The translations under genes were made by a program, and so were the position numbers. Positions 35,204 to 45,500 of a stretch of DNA of 64,000 nucleotides are shown piece after piece; the first letter of the stretch is position 1, and every line of letters starts with the position of its first letter. The stretch spans positions 62,001 to 126,000 of the forward strand of contig CALHIR010000001.1 of assembly GCA_938030705.1 (NCBI GenBank), read 5' to 3'. This stretch comes from Candidatus Poseidoniaceae archaeon. GTDB lineage: Archaea > Thermoplasmatota > Poseidoniia > Poseidoniales > Poseidoniaceae. The notes below the pieces were generated by a model that searched no databases, was not told the origin of the DNA, and was given only the letters and a program-made list of their open reading frames with translations.

Positions 35204-35815
35204 TCATGCCTCGCTCGCAGGGGGTTGTTGTCCAAGCCCATCCCACCATTTGTAGGCGAACCATGCTCCTGCACCTGCGAAGATCAGAAGCACTGCGAGG
35301 AGCACTTCGTTTTCAAGGAACCACATGATGGCGTCCAACGCACGGTCGCCGTACAAGCCGATGAGAACAGCTTCCAGCCCGAAACGTAACCCTCGTCCCG
35401 CCAATCCAGCGATGATGAACGGACGTTTGGCCATGTCGCCCATGCCCGCCATCCATCCGAACACCTTGTAGGGAATCGGTGAAAAGGCGGCGATGAAGAT
35501 GCCGAGCGTACCGTAGGTGCTGGTGAGGTGTTCGAGTTTAGCCAGATGTTTCTCCTGGCCAAACCGTACCATAAGCGAAGTCCCCCAGTGCTGGCCGAGC
35601 CAATATCCTACATAGGCCCCCAACACCGAGGCAACGGTGACCGTGAACCACAACCACAGAATGAGCGGGAAGTCGCCCATCGCATTGGCCAACATCGGGA
35701 TGTACAGCAAGTCAGGGGGGATCGGTTGGATGATGGCTTCGGTGAAGGAGAGCAAAAACAGGCTCGCCGGACCGAAGACGTCGAAGGCCTCCAGAACGGT
35801 GTCCTTCCAACTCAT
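35204..35815 (-). CDS. DedA/VTT-domain (YqaA-like) membrane protein
   Basis: A 203-residue integral membrane protein with the VTT/DedA pattern. An early re-entrant region holds SFTEAIIQPIPPDLLYIPML. A helix with Gly-rich turn follows (VASVLGAYVGYWLGQHWGTS), then the family motif F-x-PIPYKVFGWMAGMGDM. Several helices and a short Pro/Ala-rich tail complete it. Members are linked to phospholipid flipping or membrane homeostasis; the substrate here is not known. It reads away from nob1, with 77 nt between the two start codons. Confidence 0.88.
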   Translation of the reverse strand: MSWKDTVLEAFDVFGPASLFLLSFTEAIIQPIPPDLLYIPMLANAMGDFPLILWLWFTVTVASVLGAYVGYWLGQHWGTSLMVRFGQEKHLAKLEHLTSTYGTLGIFIAAFSPIPYKVFGWMAGMGDMAKRPFIIAGLAGRGLRFGLEAVLIGLYGDRALDAIMWFLENEVLLAVLLIFAGAGAWFAYKWWDGLGQQPPASEA

Positions 35816-35892
35816 GGACCTCCCTGTTCGCAGTCTTTCATGAAGATAGGGGTGAGCGGTGCCTTCATGGAGGAGGTTCCGCTCATCATTCC

Positions 35893-36390
35893 ATGGAGCG
35901 GGTCTTGGATACAGCAGCCTTGCTCCATTGGCCTCCTCAACGGTTGGCCGGTGGCGTTTGCGCTCCGTCCCAAATCCGAGAACTCGAAGCCCTCAGTCCC
36001 GCCCGCGCGCTCCTCGTTGAATCGTCCGACCTCGTGTGGCGTGCTGTGTCAACCGAAGCCCTCGAACAGGCCAAGGCGTGCGCCAAAACGACAGGGGATT
36101 TGCCACGACTTTCGGATGTGGATTTGGATGTCTTGGCGCTTGCTTTGGAGGTGAACGGCCTTCTGGTTACCGACGACTACCGTCTCCAAAACACCTACCA
36201 GCATGCAGGAGGTTCCGTCGAACCTGTGGCCAACGCCCCTTCGAAACAGGTTTGGATTTGGGAGCAGCGTTGCACCGGTTGTGGAGCGAGTTCAGCCGTT
36301 TCAAGCGATGCTTCTCGGTCAAAAAAAGGTCAACTTGGTGATTGCGGTGTCTGCGGTTCACCGGTCGTGATCAAGCGACGACGCTCGTGA
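35893..36390 (+). CDS. nob1: Nob1-like PIN endoribonuclease with zinc ribbon
   Basis: Cuts the 3' end of precursor 16S rRNA during small-subunit maturation. The 165-residue protein has an N-terminal PIN domain (VLDTAALL with the first acidic residue, SDVDLDVLALAL and VTDDYRLQN with the others) and a C-terminal zinc ribbon with two Cys pairs (CTGCG, CGVCGSP). This combination and size are typical of archaeal Nob1. The ATG at 35893 begins MERVLDTAAL. It is convergent with tatA with one base between the stops. Confidence 0.93.
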   Translation: MERVLDTAALLHWPPQRLAGGVCAPSQIRELEALSPARALLVESSDLVWRAVSTEALEQAKACAKTTGDLPRLSDVDLDVLALALEVNGLLVTDDYRLQNTYQHAGGSVEPVANAPSKQVWIWEQRCTGCGASSAVSSDASRSKKGQLGDCGVCGSPVVIKRRRS

Positions 36391-36391
36391 G

Positions 36392-36715
36392 TCATTCGTT
36401 TTCGTCGGTTGACTGAAGGGCCTCAAGGGCTTCTACTTTCTTTTCGAGTTCCTCAATTGGCATGCCCGCCGCTTCCAGACCCACGGCCTTGGCACGGTCC
36501 ATGAGGACTTGGTCAGGCGTACGTCCACCGGCCTCAAGGTCGGCCACCGTTCGTGATGCGTCTCCCATGGAGGTCGCCTCGGTCAGGCCTTTGTGAAATT
36601 CACCTTTGGACCGGCCCAAAGCATTGGCCAGTTCTGGAAGCCGCTGTGCGCCAAACAACACGAAAAACAACAAGAGCAGAATGCTCAATTCAAGCGGTCC
36701 GAGTCCACCCACCAT
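36392..36715 (-). CDS. tatA: TatA/B-type twin-arginine translocase subunit
   Basis: Forms the pore or receptor part of the Tat system, which exports folded proteins. The 107-residue protein has the standard N-terminal membrane helix (GPLELSILLLLFFVLFGAQR), the FGAQRLPELA hinge and an amphipathic helix (ANALGRSKGEFHKGLTEA). A longer acidic tail of about 60 residues (LEKKVEALEALQ) follows. No tatC is in the window. It follows the MoaD-like gene on the same strand after 72 nt. Confidence 0.92.
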   Translation of the reverse strand: MVGGLGPLELSILLLLFFVLFGAQRLPELANALGRSKGEFHKGLTEATSMGDASRTVADLEAGGRTPDQVLMDRAKAVGLEAAGMPIEELEKKVEALEALQSTDENE

Positions 36716-36787
36716 GGTCCTTCCTCATCCCTTGCTCGTGCTCCCTATTGTTGAAGCCTTGCCTGCCTGGGTGTCCTTTGGGGTTGT

Positions 36788-37042
36788 TTAACCACCGCTG
36801 ACGGGCGGGAGAAGGGCCAATTCAATGCCTTCTTCCACCACCGTCTCCATGGTGCACCGGTGGCCGTTGACGGCCACGGACAAGCCGAAAGAAATCCATT
36901 CACGCAAGTCCATTCCCTCCACCACCTCTCGCACGGTTGAACCGGACGGGACCTCGATGGCATGTTGCCGGCCACCAAGTCGTTCGGCAATCGGTCCAAA
37001 CGCCATGATGCTGATGCCCACCGTGTTGTCGTCCTTGGCCAT
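36788..37042 (-). CDS. MoaD/ThiS-like ubiquitin-fold sulfur carrier
   Basis: An 84-residue beta-grasp protein ending in Gly-Gly (LLPPVSGG), the mark of sulfur carrier proteins that are activated as thiocarboxylates for molybdopterin synthesis or related thiolation. Internal features fit MoaD (SIMAFGPIAERLGGRQHAIE; STVREVVEGMD; VAVNGH). The start at the ATG at 37042 removes an unrelated upstream extension of the open frame. The partner MoaE was not seen nearby, so the pathway is inferred from the fold only. Confidence 0.87.
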   Translation of the reverse strand: MAKDDNTVGISIMAFGPIAERLGGRQHAIEVPSGSTVREVVEGMDLREWISFGLSVAVNGHRCTMETVVEEGIELALLPPVSGG

Positions 37043-37093
37043 GAGGTGTCTTGTGGGCAGGGATTTATGAATACAATTCCCTTTGGTGAAACC

Positions 37094-37798
37094 ATGACCC
37101 CTGCGCTTCAAGCCAGCCAACTGTGGAAACTCTACCAGGCGGGCGAGTCCACCGTTGAGGCTGTGCGTGGGGTTGACGTTGTCATCCAATCAGGTGAAAT
37201 GGTGGCGGTCATGGGTCCTTCTGGATGCGGAAAAACAACCCTGCTCAACATTCTCTCGGGTATTGATGAACCGACATCCGGGATGGTGGCGGTGAACGGT
37301 CAACCCCTTTACGGCATCTCCGACGACGCTCGTACCGATTTGCGGGGGAAGCACTTCGGTTTTATTTTCCAAGACTTCAACCTCCTTCCGGTTCTCTCCG
37401 CCGTGGAAAACGTGGAGTTGCCTTTGCTCCTCAACGGAGATACACCTCAAGAAGCACGCCAGCAAGCGATGAAGGCCTTGGACAAGGTTGGCCTTGGCGA
37501 CCGAGGCGAACATCGTCCCGCCGAACTTTCTGGAGGCCAACAGCAACGGGTGGCTGTCGCTCGTGCCATCGTTCACCAGCCTTCCATCATCCTGTGCGAC
37601 GAGCCCACGGGGAATTTAGACAACACCACGTCGGCCGAGGTCATGGCCCTGTTGACCGAAATGAATCAGGCACAGGCGACGACTTTTCTCATCGTCACCC
37701 ACGATGCCAACATCGCTTCACAGTGCCAACGCACCATCACCATGAGCGATGGCTCCATTCTCTCCGACGCGACTTCCACCCCTGCTGAGGAGGAATGA
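37094..37798 (+). CDS. ABC transporter ATPase (MacB/LolD-type)
   Basis: Energises the large permease encoded next to it. The 234-residue protein has Walker A GPSGCGKTT (about residues 41-49), the Q-loop FQDFNLLP, the signature LSGGQQQRVAVARA, Walker B IILCDEPTGNLD and the switch His (VTHD). The extra GNLDN after Walker B is usual for the MacB/LolD group that works on FtsX-type permeases by mechanotransmission. The ATG at 37094 follows GGTGAAACC; an in-frame ATG at 37067 is possible. The permease ATG overlaps its stop by 4 nt. Confidence 0.95.
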   Translation: MTPALQASQLWKLYQAGESTVEAVRGVDVVIQSGEMVAVMGPSGCGKTTLLNILSGIDEPTSGMVAVNGQPLYGISDDARTDLRGKHFGFIFQDFNLLPVLSAVENVELPLLLNGDTPQEARQQAMKALDKVGLGDRGEHRPAELSGGQQQRVAVARAIVHQPSIILCDEPTGNLDNTTSAEVMALLTEMNQAQATTFLIVTHDANIASQCQRTITMSDGSILSDATSTPAEEE

Positions 37799-40700
37799 GC
37801 GTGCTGTATTGGCTGGTGTCGGCCTGCGCTTTGGTTCTGCTTCTCAGCATGGTTTCGTTGTTTACGGCCCGACGCTGGCGTGAATGGTCCTGGGGTCAGC
37901 GCCTTCTCTTGATCTTCACAGGGCCGGTTGACGGGGTTCTTGTCGGGCTGTTGCTTGCTTGGTTGGGGGCCTCGGACGTGACCGTCGCAGCGGGGAGCGT
38001 TTTGTTCGGTACAATGTCCATGCTTTTCGTCCAACCCCTCTTGGTCCCTCAACGCCTTTTGGTCTGGCGCCTAGCAAAAGAGAACATTCTGCGAAGAAGG
38101 CGACAGTCGGCTTTGATGATCGCTGGGTTGATCATCGCGTCAAGCATCATCACTTCCTCGCTGGTGGTGGGTGATTCCCTGGACGCTACTGTCGGTCAAG
38201 AAGTCCGAGCCGCCTGGGGTGAGACCGACGTGCTCATCGCTGGGATGAACCCCATGACGGGGATTACGGTTGAGTTCGACGAGGCGTTGGCCGAGCGGTT
38301 TTGGCAAACGCTCTTGACCAATCCGTCATTGAGTGAAGGATTGGATGGCCGGCAATACGGCGTTTCTTCCTCGGTCAGTTTGGCCGCTGAAAATGGGTTG
38401 GCGGAGCCGTCTGTTCCCTTCTTTGCTCAGAACGCCAGCGTGGATGATGAAGGCGTGTGGGCCCCGCTTGGCGTCTCAAGTGGTCTGCGGTTTTCCGATA
38501 TCGAAGCCTTGAATGAACAAGGCGATACCCTTCATGTGGTCATCAACACCGCTGCCGCCGAGGCCCTTGAGGTGAGCGAGGGTGATGTGCTTGAGCTTGG
38601 GGCTTTTGTCACGGAGGAAGGCGAACGAATTCGGACCTCATCCTCCGTGCTGGTTCACGCCGTTGTTGCCAATGAGGGACAAGGCGCCATGGCCGGTACT
38701 CGGTCGCCTGCGGTCTTTACCGACCTTGGCTCGGCTCAAACGCTCCTCGGTCTTCAAGGGTCCATTACCCGATTGTCCTTGGCCTACGATTCAGGGCTTG
38801 ATGATGAGGAACTTCGCACTCGCCTTCCTGGCTTGGAAGCGATGATGAACACCTCGCTGACCGCCGAGGACGCTGGCGTGGTGTGGACGTTGGATGAAGC
38901 GACCGACGCCTTGACCGTCTCTTCCGGTGTTGGATTGCAGCGCGTCGACGGCGCCGACGTCATGGCTCTGCGAGAGAACAAGTCCACCTTGTACCCTGAC
39001 GCAGCCCTCCTCGAAGTGCTCCAGGTGCCGCTCATTGACGTTCAGCATGCCAACGAGGCTTTGTTGACGCTGGCCGATGCGGACATCACTCAATTGAGGA
39101 TGGGCCAAGATGCGTGGTGGCACGTGGCGTTGTCGGGCATCGGGTTTGAGCCCCTTGATGGCGGGGATGCTTGGCTTTGGCAAGTTGATGATGGCGATCG
39201 GCTGGTCGATGTGGCCTGGTCCGATGACGCCTCTTCAGCTGTGTACCTCAACGAGAAGAAGGTTCACCTGGCGGATGTCCTGCTCGAAGAGGAGGGTGAG
39301 CGGGCTTCGTTTGAAACCGCTCTCCCGCCCGTAGCCGTGGATGGCGAAGATGACGCATGGTGGGTGTTGGCCTCCAACGGCTCATCGCTCGAGGTTCTCG
39401 AATTTGACCTGAATCTCTCGCTGCGAACCAGCACAAGCATCGGCCTTTCCCTACCAAGCACCGTTCTTTCCTACGATTTACGGGTGGAAGGTGACCTCTA
39501 TCTGCGCATGGAAGGCCTTCTCAACACCCTGCATTACCGCTCAACGGATGGTGCAACCTTCGAGGAAATAGCAGCCGTAGACTGGCCGGGCGAGTCGTCT
39601 TCTTCCCCCGAACTTCTCCCCGATGCCTGCGACGGTGTGGCTGCTGTCCTCTACGATGAAGACCGCCTCTTGTGCACCTTTGAACACGGCGTATTGCGTT
39701 GGGGCCTCGGGGCTGAAGCGGTCGAAAGTATTCGTCTCCCCGTTCTCTCGGACGCCGCTGGTTTCGGTCGTCTCCCGCAAATGGTCCTTGCGTTTGGAGG
39801 GGAGGGGGCGGTGTTGGAGGTCGAAAAAGGACAGGTGCTCACCTCGGCTCGCCTCGAGGCGCTTCATCTGACAAATGATTCCAACCTTTCCATGACCGGC
39901 GTTCTCCCCTATGCCTACGGAAACGACACGGCCACCGTGCTCCTCCACGGCGGTACGTATCCTTCGGTGGAAGGCTTCGACCAACTCGCTGATTTGGACG
40001 GGGTGGTGCTCGGTCTGGTTTCCCTGCCCGATGCAGAAGTGTTGGCTCTTGCCCAACCTGATGACCGCTCGTTGTTGATGTTCTCCGGCCCCGGCTTTGG
40101 CTCAACTAACACCTCATCCCTTCTCGCCGTTCAAGCCTGGTTTGACCAACAAAGCGGCATCGAGGATGTACATCTCCGCGTGCAAGCCGTCCAACTCGAT
40201 GCCAGTGAACAAGCGGAAGCGTCTTCGGGCGCGCTTTCGGCCATGTTCTTGGTCTTTGGAACGTTTACGATGGCCGCTGGTGTCTTGCTCTCACTGACCA
40301 TCATCATGCTCTTGGCGGATGTCCGGCGAACCGAACTCGCAGCGGTCCGGGCCCTTGGGCTTCGTCGCAGCGACACGCGAGCCCTCTTCGTTTACGAGGG
40401 GGCAGTCCTTGCTTTCGTTTCTGGAGGGCTCGGCTCCGTCCTCGGTTTGGGCTTGGCATGGGTGATTTCCGTTGGTTTCTCGACCATCTTCTCCTCGGTG
40501 GGTGCCCAACAATTTGTGTTCTCTTGGACCTTGGACTCGTTCTTAGCAGGCTGGTTTTGGGGGGCTTTGTTGGCCTTGTTGTTGTTGTGGTCAAGCGCCG
40601 TTTACAATGCCCAGTTGAACATTGTTCGTGCGCTACGAGGGGCGCGTCCGATGCTCAAGCGAGGGGTCCCTTGGGGCGTTGTTTTGCTCCAAGTTCTGGC

Positions 40701-42384
40701 CTTCGGATTGATCGGTCTGTGCACCGTTGGGTTGTTGGTGTCCGGTCTTGAGGGAACCTTGTCCTACGCCATCTACGTCCTGTTCGGCGTGGGTTTAATC
40801 TTGCTGTTTACGCCCCTTTTCACTTGGCAGTTGCCGGTTCTTTTCACCCGACATCAACCGGTGAACCGCTGGACACGCTACGCAGCCCGCAACACGCTCG
40901 GGGCCATCGGTGTCATGTTTTTGTTCTGGACATTAGCGCTTGCACCGGTTGATCCTCTTCGCCAGCGAATGGAACCCAACGAGTTGGCCTTCATCGTCTT
41001 GGGCCTCCTCCAAGTCTTTGCAGGGGTTCTGGTGTTGACGAGCATCGCCCCACAAGCGGTGGGGTGGTTGGCCAAGCGTCCGTGGCTCACCCGGCGAACA
41101 GGACCGGTGGGTTCGGTCGCCTTGGCTCATCCATTGGCTCATCCCGTTCGAACTGCTGTTGTCATGGGCATGTTCTCCATCACGATGTTCTCGGTGGTGG
41201 TGTTGGCGGGCTATACCGAACAATTTGACACCTATTCTTCCGATTTCGTGGAGGAGGCAGAAGGGGAATTTGAGTTGTTGCTCACCTCCTCCCGCGCTCG
41301 CCCCATCGATTTGGAATCCGATCCTTCAGCTTGGGGTATTGACCATGCAGCCATGGCCAACATCGATGCGGTTGGTGGTGTTTATCGCTCACCGGTTCAC
41401 CTCGAAGATGCTGATGGGGAGCGAATGCCGTATCTGTTGAGAGGGGTTGATGAGGGTTTTCTTCAGCACGGTGGGCTCCCTCTCCACGCATGGAATGCGA
41501 GCCTTGGAGACACGTCTGACGAAGCTTGGAATTCAATGGCTTTTTATGAAAATATTGTCTTCTTAGACGCTTCGTTTGGCCTTGAATCTGCAGCGGATGG
41601 TTCCACCTTGGTGCCTCTTCAATTTTCAATTGGAGATTCAATTTTGTTAATTGATTTTTCAAACCCGAAAAACACCCGTGAAATGACCGTTGGTGGTTTC
41701 CTCAAGCAGTCGTCTTACATCTTTTCTCCTGGGGTCTGGTTGAACGGCGATATCGTCGCTGAACAGTTCGGTGGAGAGATGACGAGAATGTACGTGAGTG
41801 TATCTCTGGAAGCAGTGCCAAGTGAGGGCCATGAACACCAAGGCCTCCCCGCTCAAGGGAAGTCCACGAACGTTCGAGAAGCGGCCGGTGAACTTGAATC
41901 GGTTTTGGATGTTGAACTGGCTTCAAAGAACATCAACGTACAGACCGTGGCGGATGAGATTTCCATCATCCAGTCGTTGGTGCTTGCGATTTTATCGCTC
42001 TTCGAAGGTTATCTTGCGCTGGGTTTGCTGGTGGGTGTGGCGGGCATCGGGGTGGTCACTGTTCGGAACGTGAGCGAACGAAGGGCGACCATTGGGATGT
42101 TACGCGCTGTGGGCTTCCGTCAACGACATGTACTCCGTCTCTTCTCAATTGAGGTCTCTTGGGTGGCGTTACTTGGCATGCTCAACGGCTTGGTGATCGG
42201 CTACGGGTTCCATGTGGTTCTTTACAAGGCCGTTTGGGAAGCCGAAGGTGCTGAATTTTCATTCCCTTGGGCCGGCACCTTGGGCCTGTTCCTCCTCGGT
42301 TGGGTCATCGTTCTCATCACCACCTATGTCCCCGTTCGCCAGGCTTCAAAAATTCCCCCTTCGGCTGCCTTGCGGAGCGCGTGA
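37795..42384 (+). CDS. Very large FtsX-like ABC permease with two FtsX modules
   Basis: A 1529-residue membrane protein. It has N-terminal helices (LVSACALVLLLSMVSLF and further, to about residue 85) and a MacB-type start helix near residue 103 (SALMIAGLIIASSIITSSLV). An extracytoplasmic region of almost 700 residues follows, then a first FtsX module (FGTFTMAAGVLLSLTIIMLL; RRTELAAVRALGLRRSD). Further helices and a second extracytoplasmic domain come next. It ends in a second FtsX module (YLALGLLVGVAGIGVVTVRN; RRATIGMLRAVGFRQ). Typical bacterial FtsX permeases are 400-850 residues. It probably exports or releases a lipid-linked or secreted substrate at the outer face. Around 41.5-41.7 kb base composition is more AT-rich than the neighbourhood. 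Confidence 0.9.
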   Translation: MSVLYWLVSACALVLLLSMVSLFTARRWREWSWGQRLLLIFTGPVDGVLVGLLLAWLGASDVTVAAGSVLFGTMSMLFVQPLLVPQRLLVWRLAKENILRRRRQSALMIAGLIIASSIITSSLVVGDSLDATVGQEVRAAWGETDVLIAGMNPMTGITVEFDEALAERFWQTLLTNPSLSEGLDGRQYGVSSSVSLAAENGLAEPSVPFFAQNASVDDEGVWAPLGVSSGLRFSDIEALNEQGDTLHVVINTAAAEALEVSEGDVLELGAFVTEEGERIRTSSSVLVHAVVANEGQGAMAGTRSPAVFTDLGSAQTLLGLQGSITRLSLAYDSGLDDEELRTRLPGLEAMMNTSLTAEDAGVVWTLDEATDALTVSSGVGLQRVDGADVMALRENKSTLYPDAALLEVLQVPLIDVQHANEALLTLADADITQLRMGQDAWWHVALSGIGFEPLDGGDAWLWQVDDGDRLVDVAWSDDASSAVYLNEKKVHLADVLLEEEGERASFETALPPVAVDGEDDAWWVLASNGSSLEVLEFDLNLSLRTSTSIGLSLPSTVLSYDLRVEGDLYLRMEGLLNTLHYRSTDGATFEEIAAVDWPGESSSSPELLPDACDGVAAVLYDEDRLLCTFEHGVLRWGLGAEAVESIRLPVLSDAAGFGRLPQMVLAFGGEGAVLEVEKGQVLTSARLEALHLTNDSNLSMTGVLPYAYGNDTATVLLHGGTYPSVEGFDQLADLDGVVLGLVSLPDAEVLALAQPDDRSLLMFSGPGFGSTNTSSLLAVQAWFDQQSGIEDVHLRVQAVQLDASEQAEASSGALSAMFLVFGTFTMAAGVLLSLTIIMLLADVRRTELAAVRALGLRRSDTRALFVYEGAVLAFVSGGLGSVLGLGLAWVISVGFSTIFSSVGAQQFVFSWTLDSFLAGWFWGALLALLLLWSSAVYNAQLNIVRALRGARPMLKRGVPWGVVLLQVLAFGLIGLCTVGLLVSGLEGTLSYAIYVLFGVGLILLFTPLFTWQLPVLFTRHQPVNRWTRYAARNTLGAIGVMFLFWTLALAPVDPLRQRMEPNELAFIVLGLLQVFAGVLVLTSIAPQAVGWLAKRPWLTRRTGPVGSVALAHPLAHPVRTAVVMGMFSITMFSVVVLAGYTEQFDTYSSDFVEEAEGEFELLLTSSRARPIDLESDPSAWGIDHAAMANIDAVGGVYRSPVHLEDADGERMPYLLRGVDEGFLQHGGLPLHAWNASLGDTSDEAWNSMAFYENIVFLDASFGLESAADGSTLVPLQFSIGDSILLIDFSNPKNTREMTVGGFLKQSSYIFSPGVWLNGDIVAEQFGGEMTRMYVSVSLEAVPSEGHEHQGLPAQGKSTNVREAAGELESVLDVELASKNINVQTVADEISIIQSLVLAILSLFEGYLALGLLVGVAGIGVVTVRNVSERRATIGMLRAVGFRQRHVLRLFSIEVSWVALLGMLNGLVIGYGFHVVLYKAVWEAEGAEFSFPWAGTLGLFLLGWVIVLITTYVPVRQASKIPPSAALRSA

Positions 42385-42524
42385 AAAATATCCGTTGCAT
42401 GATTGTTCAAAAGCCCTACAAAAATATTGCACCACTCGGTGAGTCAAACGGGCGTGCGTGCCGCCAAAACCGCTTAATTTTTACGAAAAAAGCCATTTTG
42501 GACGCTTGCTCATCCTGCCGATAG

Positions 42525-42532
42525 TATAAATA
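42525..42532 (+). promoter_or_regulatory. TATA box upstream of the 1056-residue surface protein
   Basis: TATAAATA in an otherwise mixed 194-nt gap, 47-54 nt before the ATG at 42579. Transcription would start near 42552-42556, giving a leader of about 25 nt. It matches the AATATAAAT element in front of the giant gene at 46151. Confidence 0.7.
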
Positions 42533-42553
42533 TGACGCATGGCGTGGTGAGGG

Positions 42554-42574
42554 ATACCGAACCTTCGGGGGTAT
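42554..42574 (+). other. UUCG-capped hairpin in the 5' leader
   Basis: ATACC (42554-42558) pairs with GGTAT (42570-42574), and inside it CC(TTCG)GG forms a C(UUCG)G tetraloop, with a three-base bulge on the 5' side. It lies directly before the start codon at 42579 in the short leader. The G run may also serve as the ribosome-binding site, so folding could affect translation or mRNA stability. Confidence 0.45.
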
Positions 42575-42578
42575 AGAC

Positions 42579-45500
42579 ATGAAGAATATGACACCTGTAA
42601 TCCTCGTGATGATGTTGCTGACGAGTTTCCTCGCCGGCATCACCGTGCACGAGCTTGAAGAAGAAGTGGTAATCGACGAAACCGGCGCACGCTCTGGAGC
42701 GGACGCAACGGTGGTTGCCATCACAACGCCAAAAGAAAGTACGTGCAACGACCAGGGTTGCCGCAACACCCTTCAGGTGGGCGAGGAGACCACGTTCTCT
42801 GCGTTCATCAAGAACGACGGTGATGTTGACGTCACTGAGATGTCCTACACCGTCACCGTTTACCTCACTGACTCGAGCGGCGCTGTCGGCGGTGTGGCCA
42901 AGGATGCAACCGGTAATGATTTGATCTGGGAAAACGCCAACGTCATGTGCGATGACATCACCGTTTGTCTTTACGACGGCACCACTGACCCAATGGCATC
43001 CGGCGCTTTCCTCGGCGGCGGTAAATCCACCCTCCAACTCGATGGCGGCGGTGGCGACATCACGTGGACTCCTACGCAAGGTGAGTACATGGTCGAGATC
43101 TCTGTCGGTGCTCCCGGTGATGTTGACACGTCCAACAACGCTGAACTCGTCTATGTTCTCGTTGAAGACTGGTATGACATCGAAGTTGACCTCGTTTGGG
43201 TGGCCGACATCGGAAACGGCGGCCCCGAAGAACTGGAATCGTCTTCCTTTGACGCCAGTTCAACCGAGGGCGATATTGACTTCAAGTTGAAGGTCACTGC
43301 CGATGGTTCGGATACCTTCAATCCCCGAGATATCACCGTTCGTCTCTCGCTTTCCGGTCAAGCCACGGGTCAAATTGGTCCCGGTGGTGATACGCTTACG
43401 GTCAACGACGTGGTTGCAGGAACCACAACGACCGTTGACACTTATGCAAACGAATCCGACCCGAACGCAACGCTGACTGGCAGCCGTGCCGTCGTCTCTT
43501 ACCAGACGACTTGGGAAATCTCCGGTGCCATCACGCCCGGTGTCCAATCGGACTCGTCGTGGGAACTCACGGCCGAGTTGGTTGAATACACCATGTACGG
43601 ACAATTCGACGAATGTGTTGAATCCACTGAAGCCTCCGAGGGGGATGAAAACGTCACGACGTGGATGAACTTTTGTGAAGTTCAACAATCCGATGATGAC
43701 CGGCCGAAGACGGACTCGGACATGATTTCAGGAAGTACCGATGTGTACGACGACATTCGCATCTCTCGCATGGGCGTCTATCAAGGGTACAACTCTGACT
43801 GTACCGGCGTCGCTTCCACCTTCACACAGCAGGGTGAGGACGGCGACCTCAACGTCGGTTGTTCACTCGTCTATGCTGATGTTGAACACCGTGGCAGTAA
43901 AATGACGAAGGAATACGGCTGGAACGTCTCCTACACCGTTTCTCACGAGGGCCAAGAATTGGCCAACGGCGTGTTGACGGAATGCATGGGAGGGGTTGAC
44001 GTCCCTTACACGTGGTCCCCATTGGGTATCATGGGCGGTTCGGTCTGCATGTTCACGGACATGGTTCCCGGTGAATACACCATCGACTTCAGCCTCCAGA
44101 TGAACAACAAATCCAGCACGGATACTGACCCCGTTCCTTGGGCTGGCGGTACCGACATGCGACCCAGCAACAATGATGTGACCATGGTCGTGGATGTTGT
44201 GAACAACCTCCCAGTGATTACCTCCTTTGAGTTGACCACTGAGGGCGACATCGTTGTCGGGCAGGAAGCTGACCTGGTCTTCGCAGTCTCTGCCTTTGAT
44301 GTGGACGACCCCTCGGGTGAGAGTCTCAACTTCACCTATTCTTACCCAGGTGGCATTATTGGCACCTGCGGTGAAAAGTCGCAATTCGATGGTGGCACCA
44401 TTTGTACCTCGCCGGTCTTGCCTGACTTCATAGGCAACTCACCGGTCACTGTGGTTGTTAAGGATGCTCAAAACGACTCCGTTTCTGAAGAGATCGACCT
44501 GTTCGTTTGGAACAGGGCTGTTGCGACGGCGACCACCGACGCCGGCGTTGAAGTCCAGTACAGTCTTGATTACAACGGTCAGTCCGAGTTTACCATCGAC
44601 ACGCTGACCGATAAGGATGCAAGTTCCTATGACGCTGTTCAACTCGAAGGTTTCAGCGGCACCTATGCTGCCGTGGCTGCTATGGACTACGAGCCGAGCT
44701 CAACCTACACGGCCAGCGACGTGCTCGACCAGTCGATTTCGGTGATTGTCTCCAAGGACCTCGAAGCTACCTCCCTCTGGTACATCGATGGCTCGGGCAA
44801 GTGGATTATTCTGTCCAACGCCCCAACCGATGTTGACGCCAGCACCGAGATGTTCACCTACGACGTCCCCGACAACACCCCGGTTGTCCCGGCAGGTACG
44901 ATGGTTCTCATGGGCGGTGAACTCGCTCAAGCCACCATCCCAGACGCCTCCGTCAGCGGATTCAGCGCAGAAGGAACACGTGGTGGCGCCATCGCCATGT
45001 CATGGGACATCACCGGAACCCTGCTCGGATCTGACAGCATTCGTGTTTGCATCAGTCCCGGACAAGCACTCAACCTTCCCGACTGCCCAGGGGCGTTCAA
45101 TGCGACCGTCGAGGACGAAGTCCGTACCTACACCTACAGTGGTACACAAACCACGCACGGGGAAACCTACCATGTTGAAGTCGCCGTTTGCAACGAGCAA
45201 GGTTGTTCCACACCAGGAATCGCCAGCGTTGTCGCTGACAAGCAGGTCGACGGCGATGTCGCAGCCACCGATGTTTCTGTCGGCGAAGAAGACGGTCAGT
45301 GGGTCGTCCGCTGGACCATCCAGGGCGATGCAAGCGATGTGGCCATGTGGCATGTCTGCTGGTCAACTGATGACTTCACCGCCGGTGAAATGCCAACACC
45401 TTGTGATGACGCCGCCATGGGCGCCGATGCTACAACTGCCAGCATTGACATGCCTTCCATCCGCACCGGCCAACAGTACTTCTTCACCGTCGTACCCATG

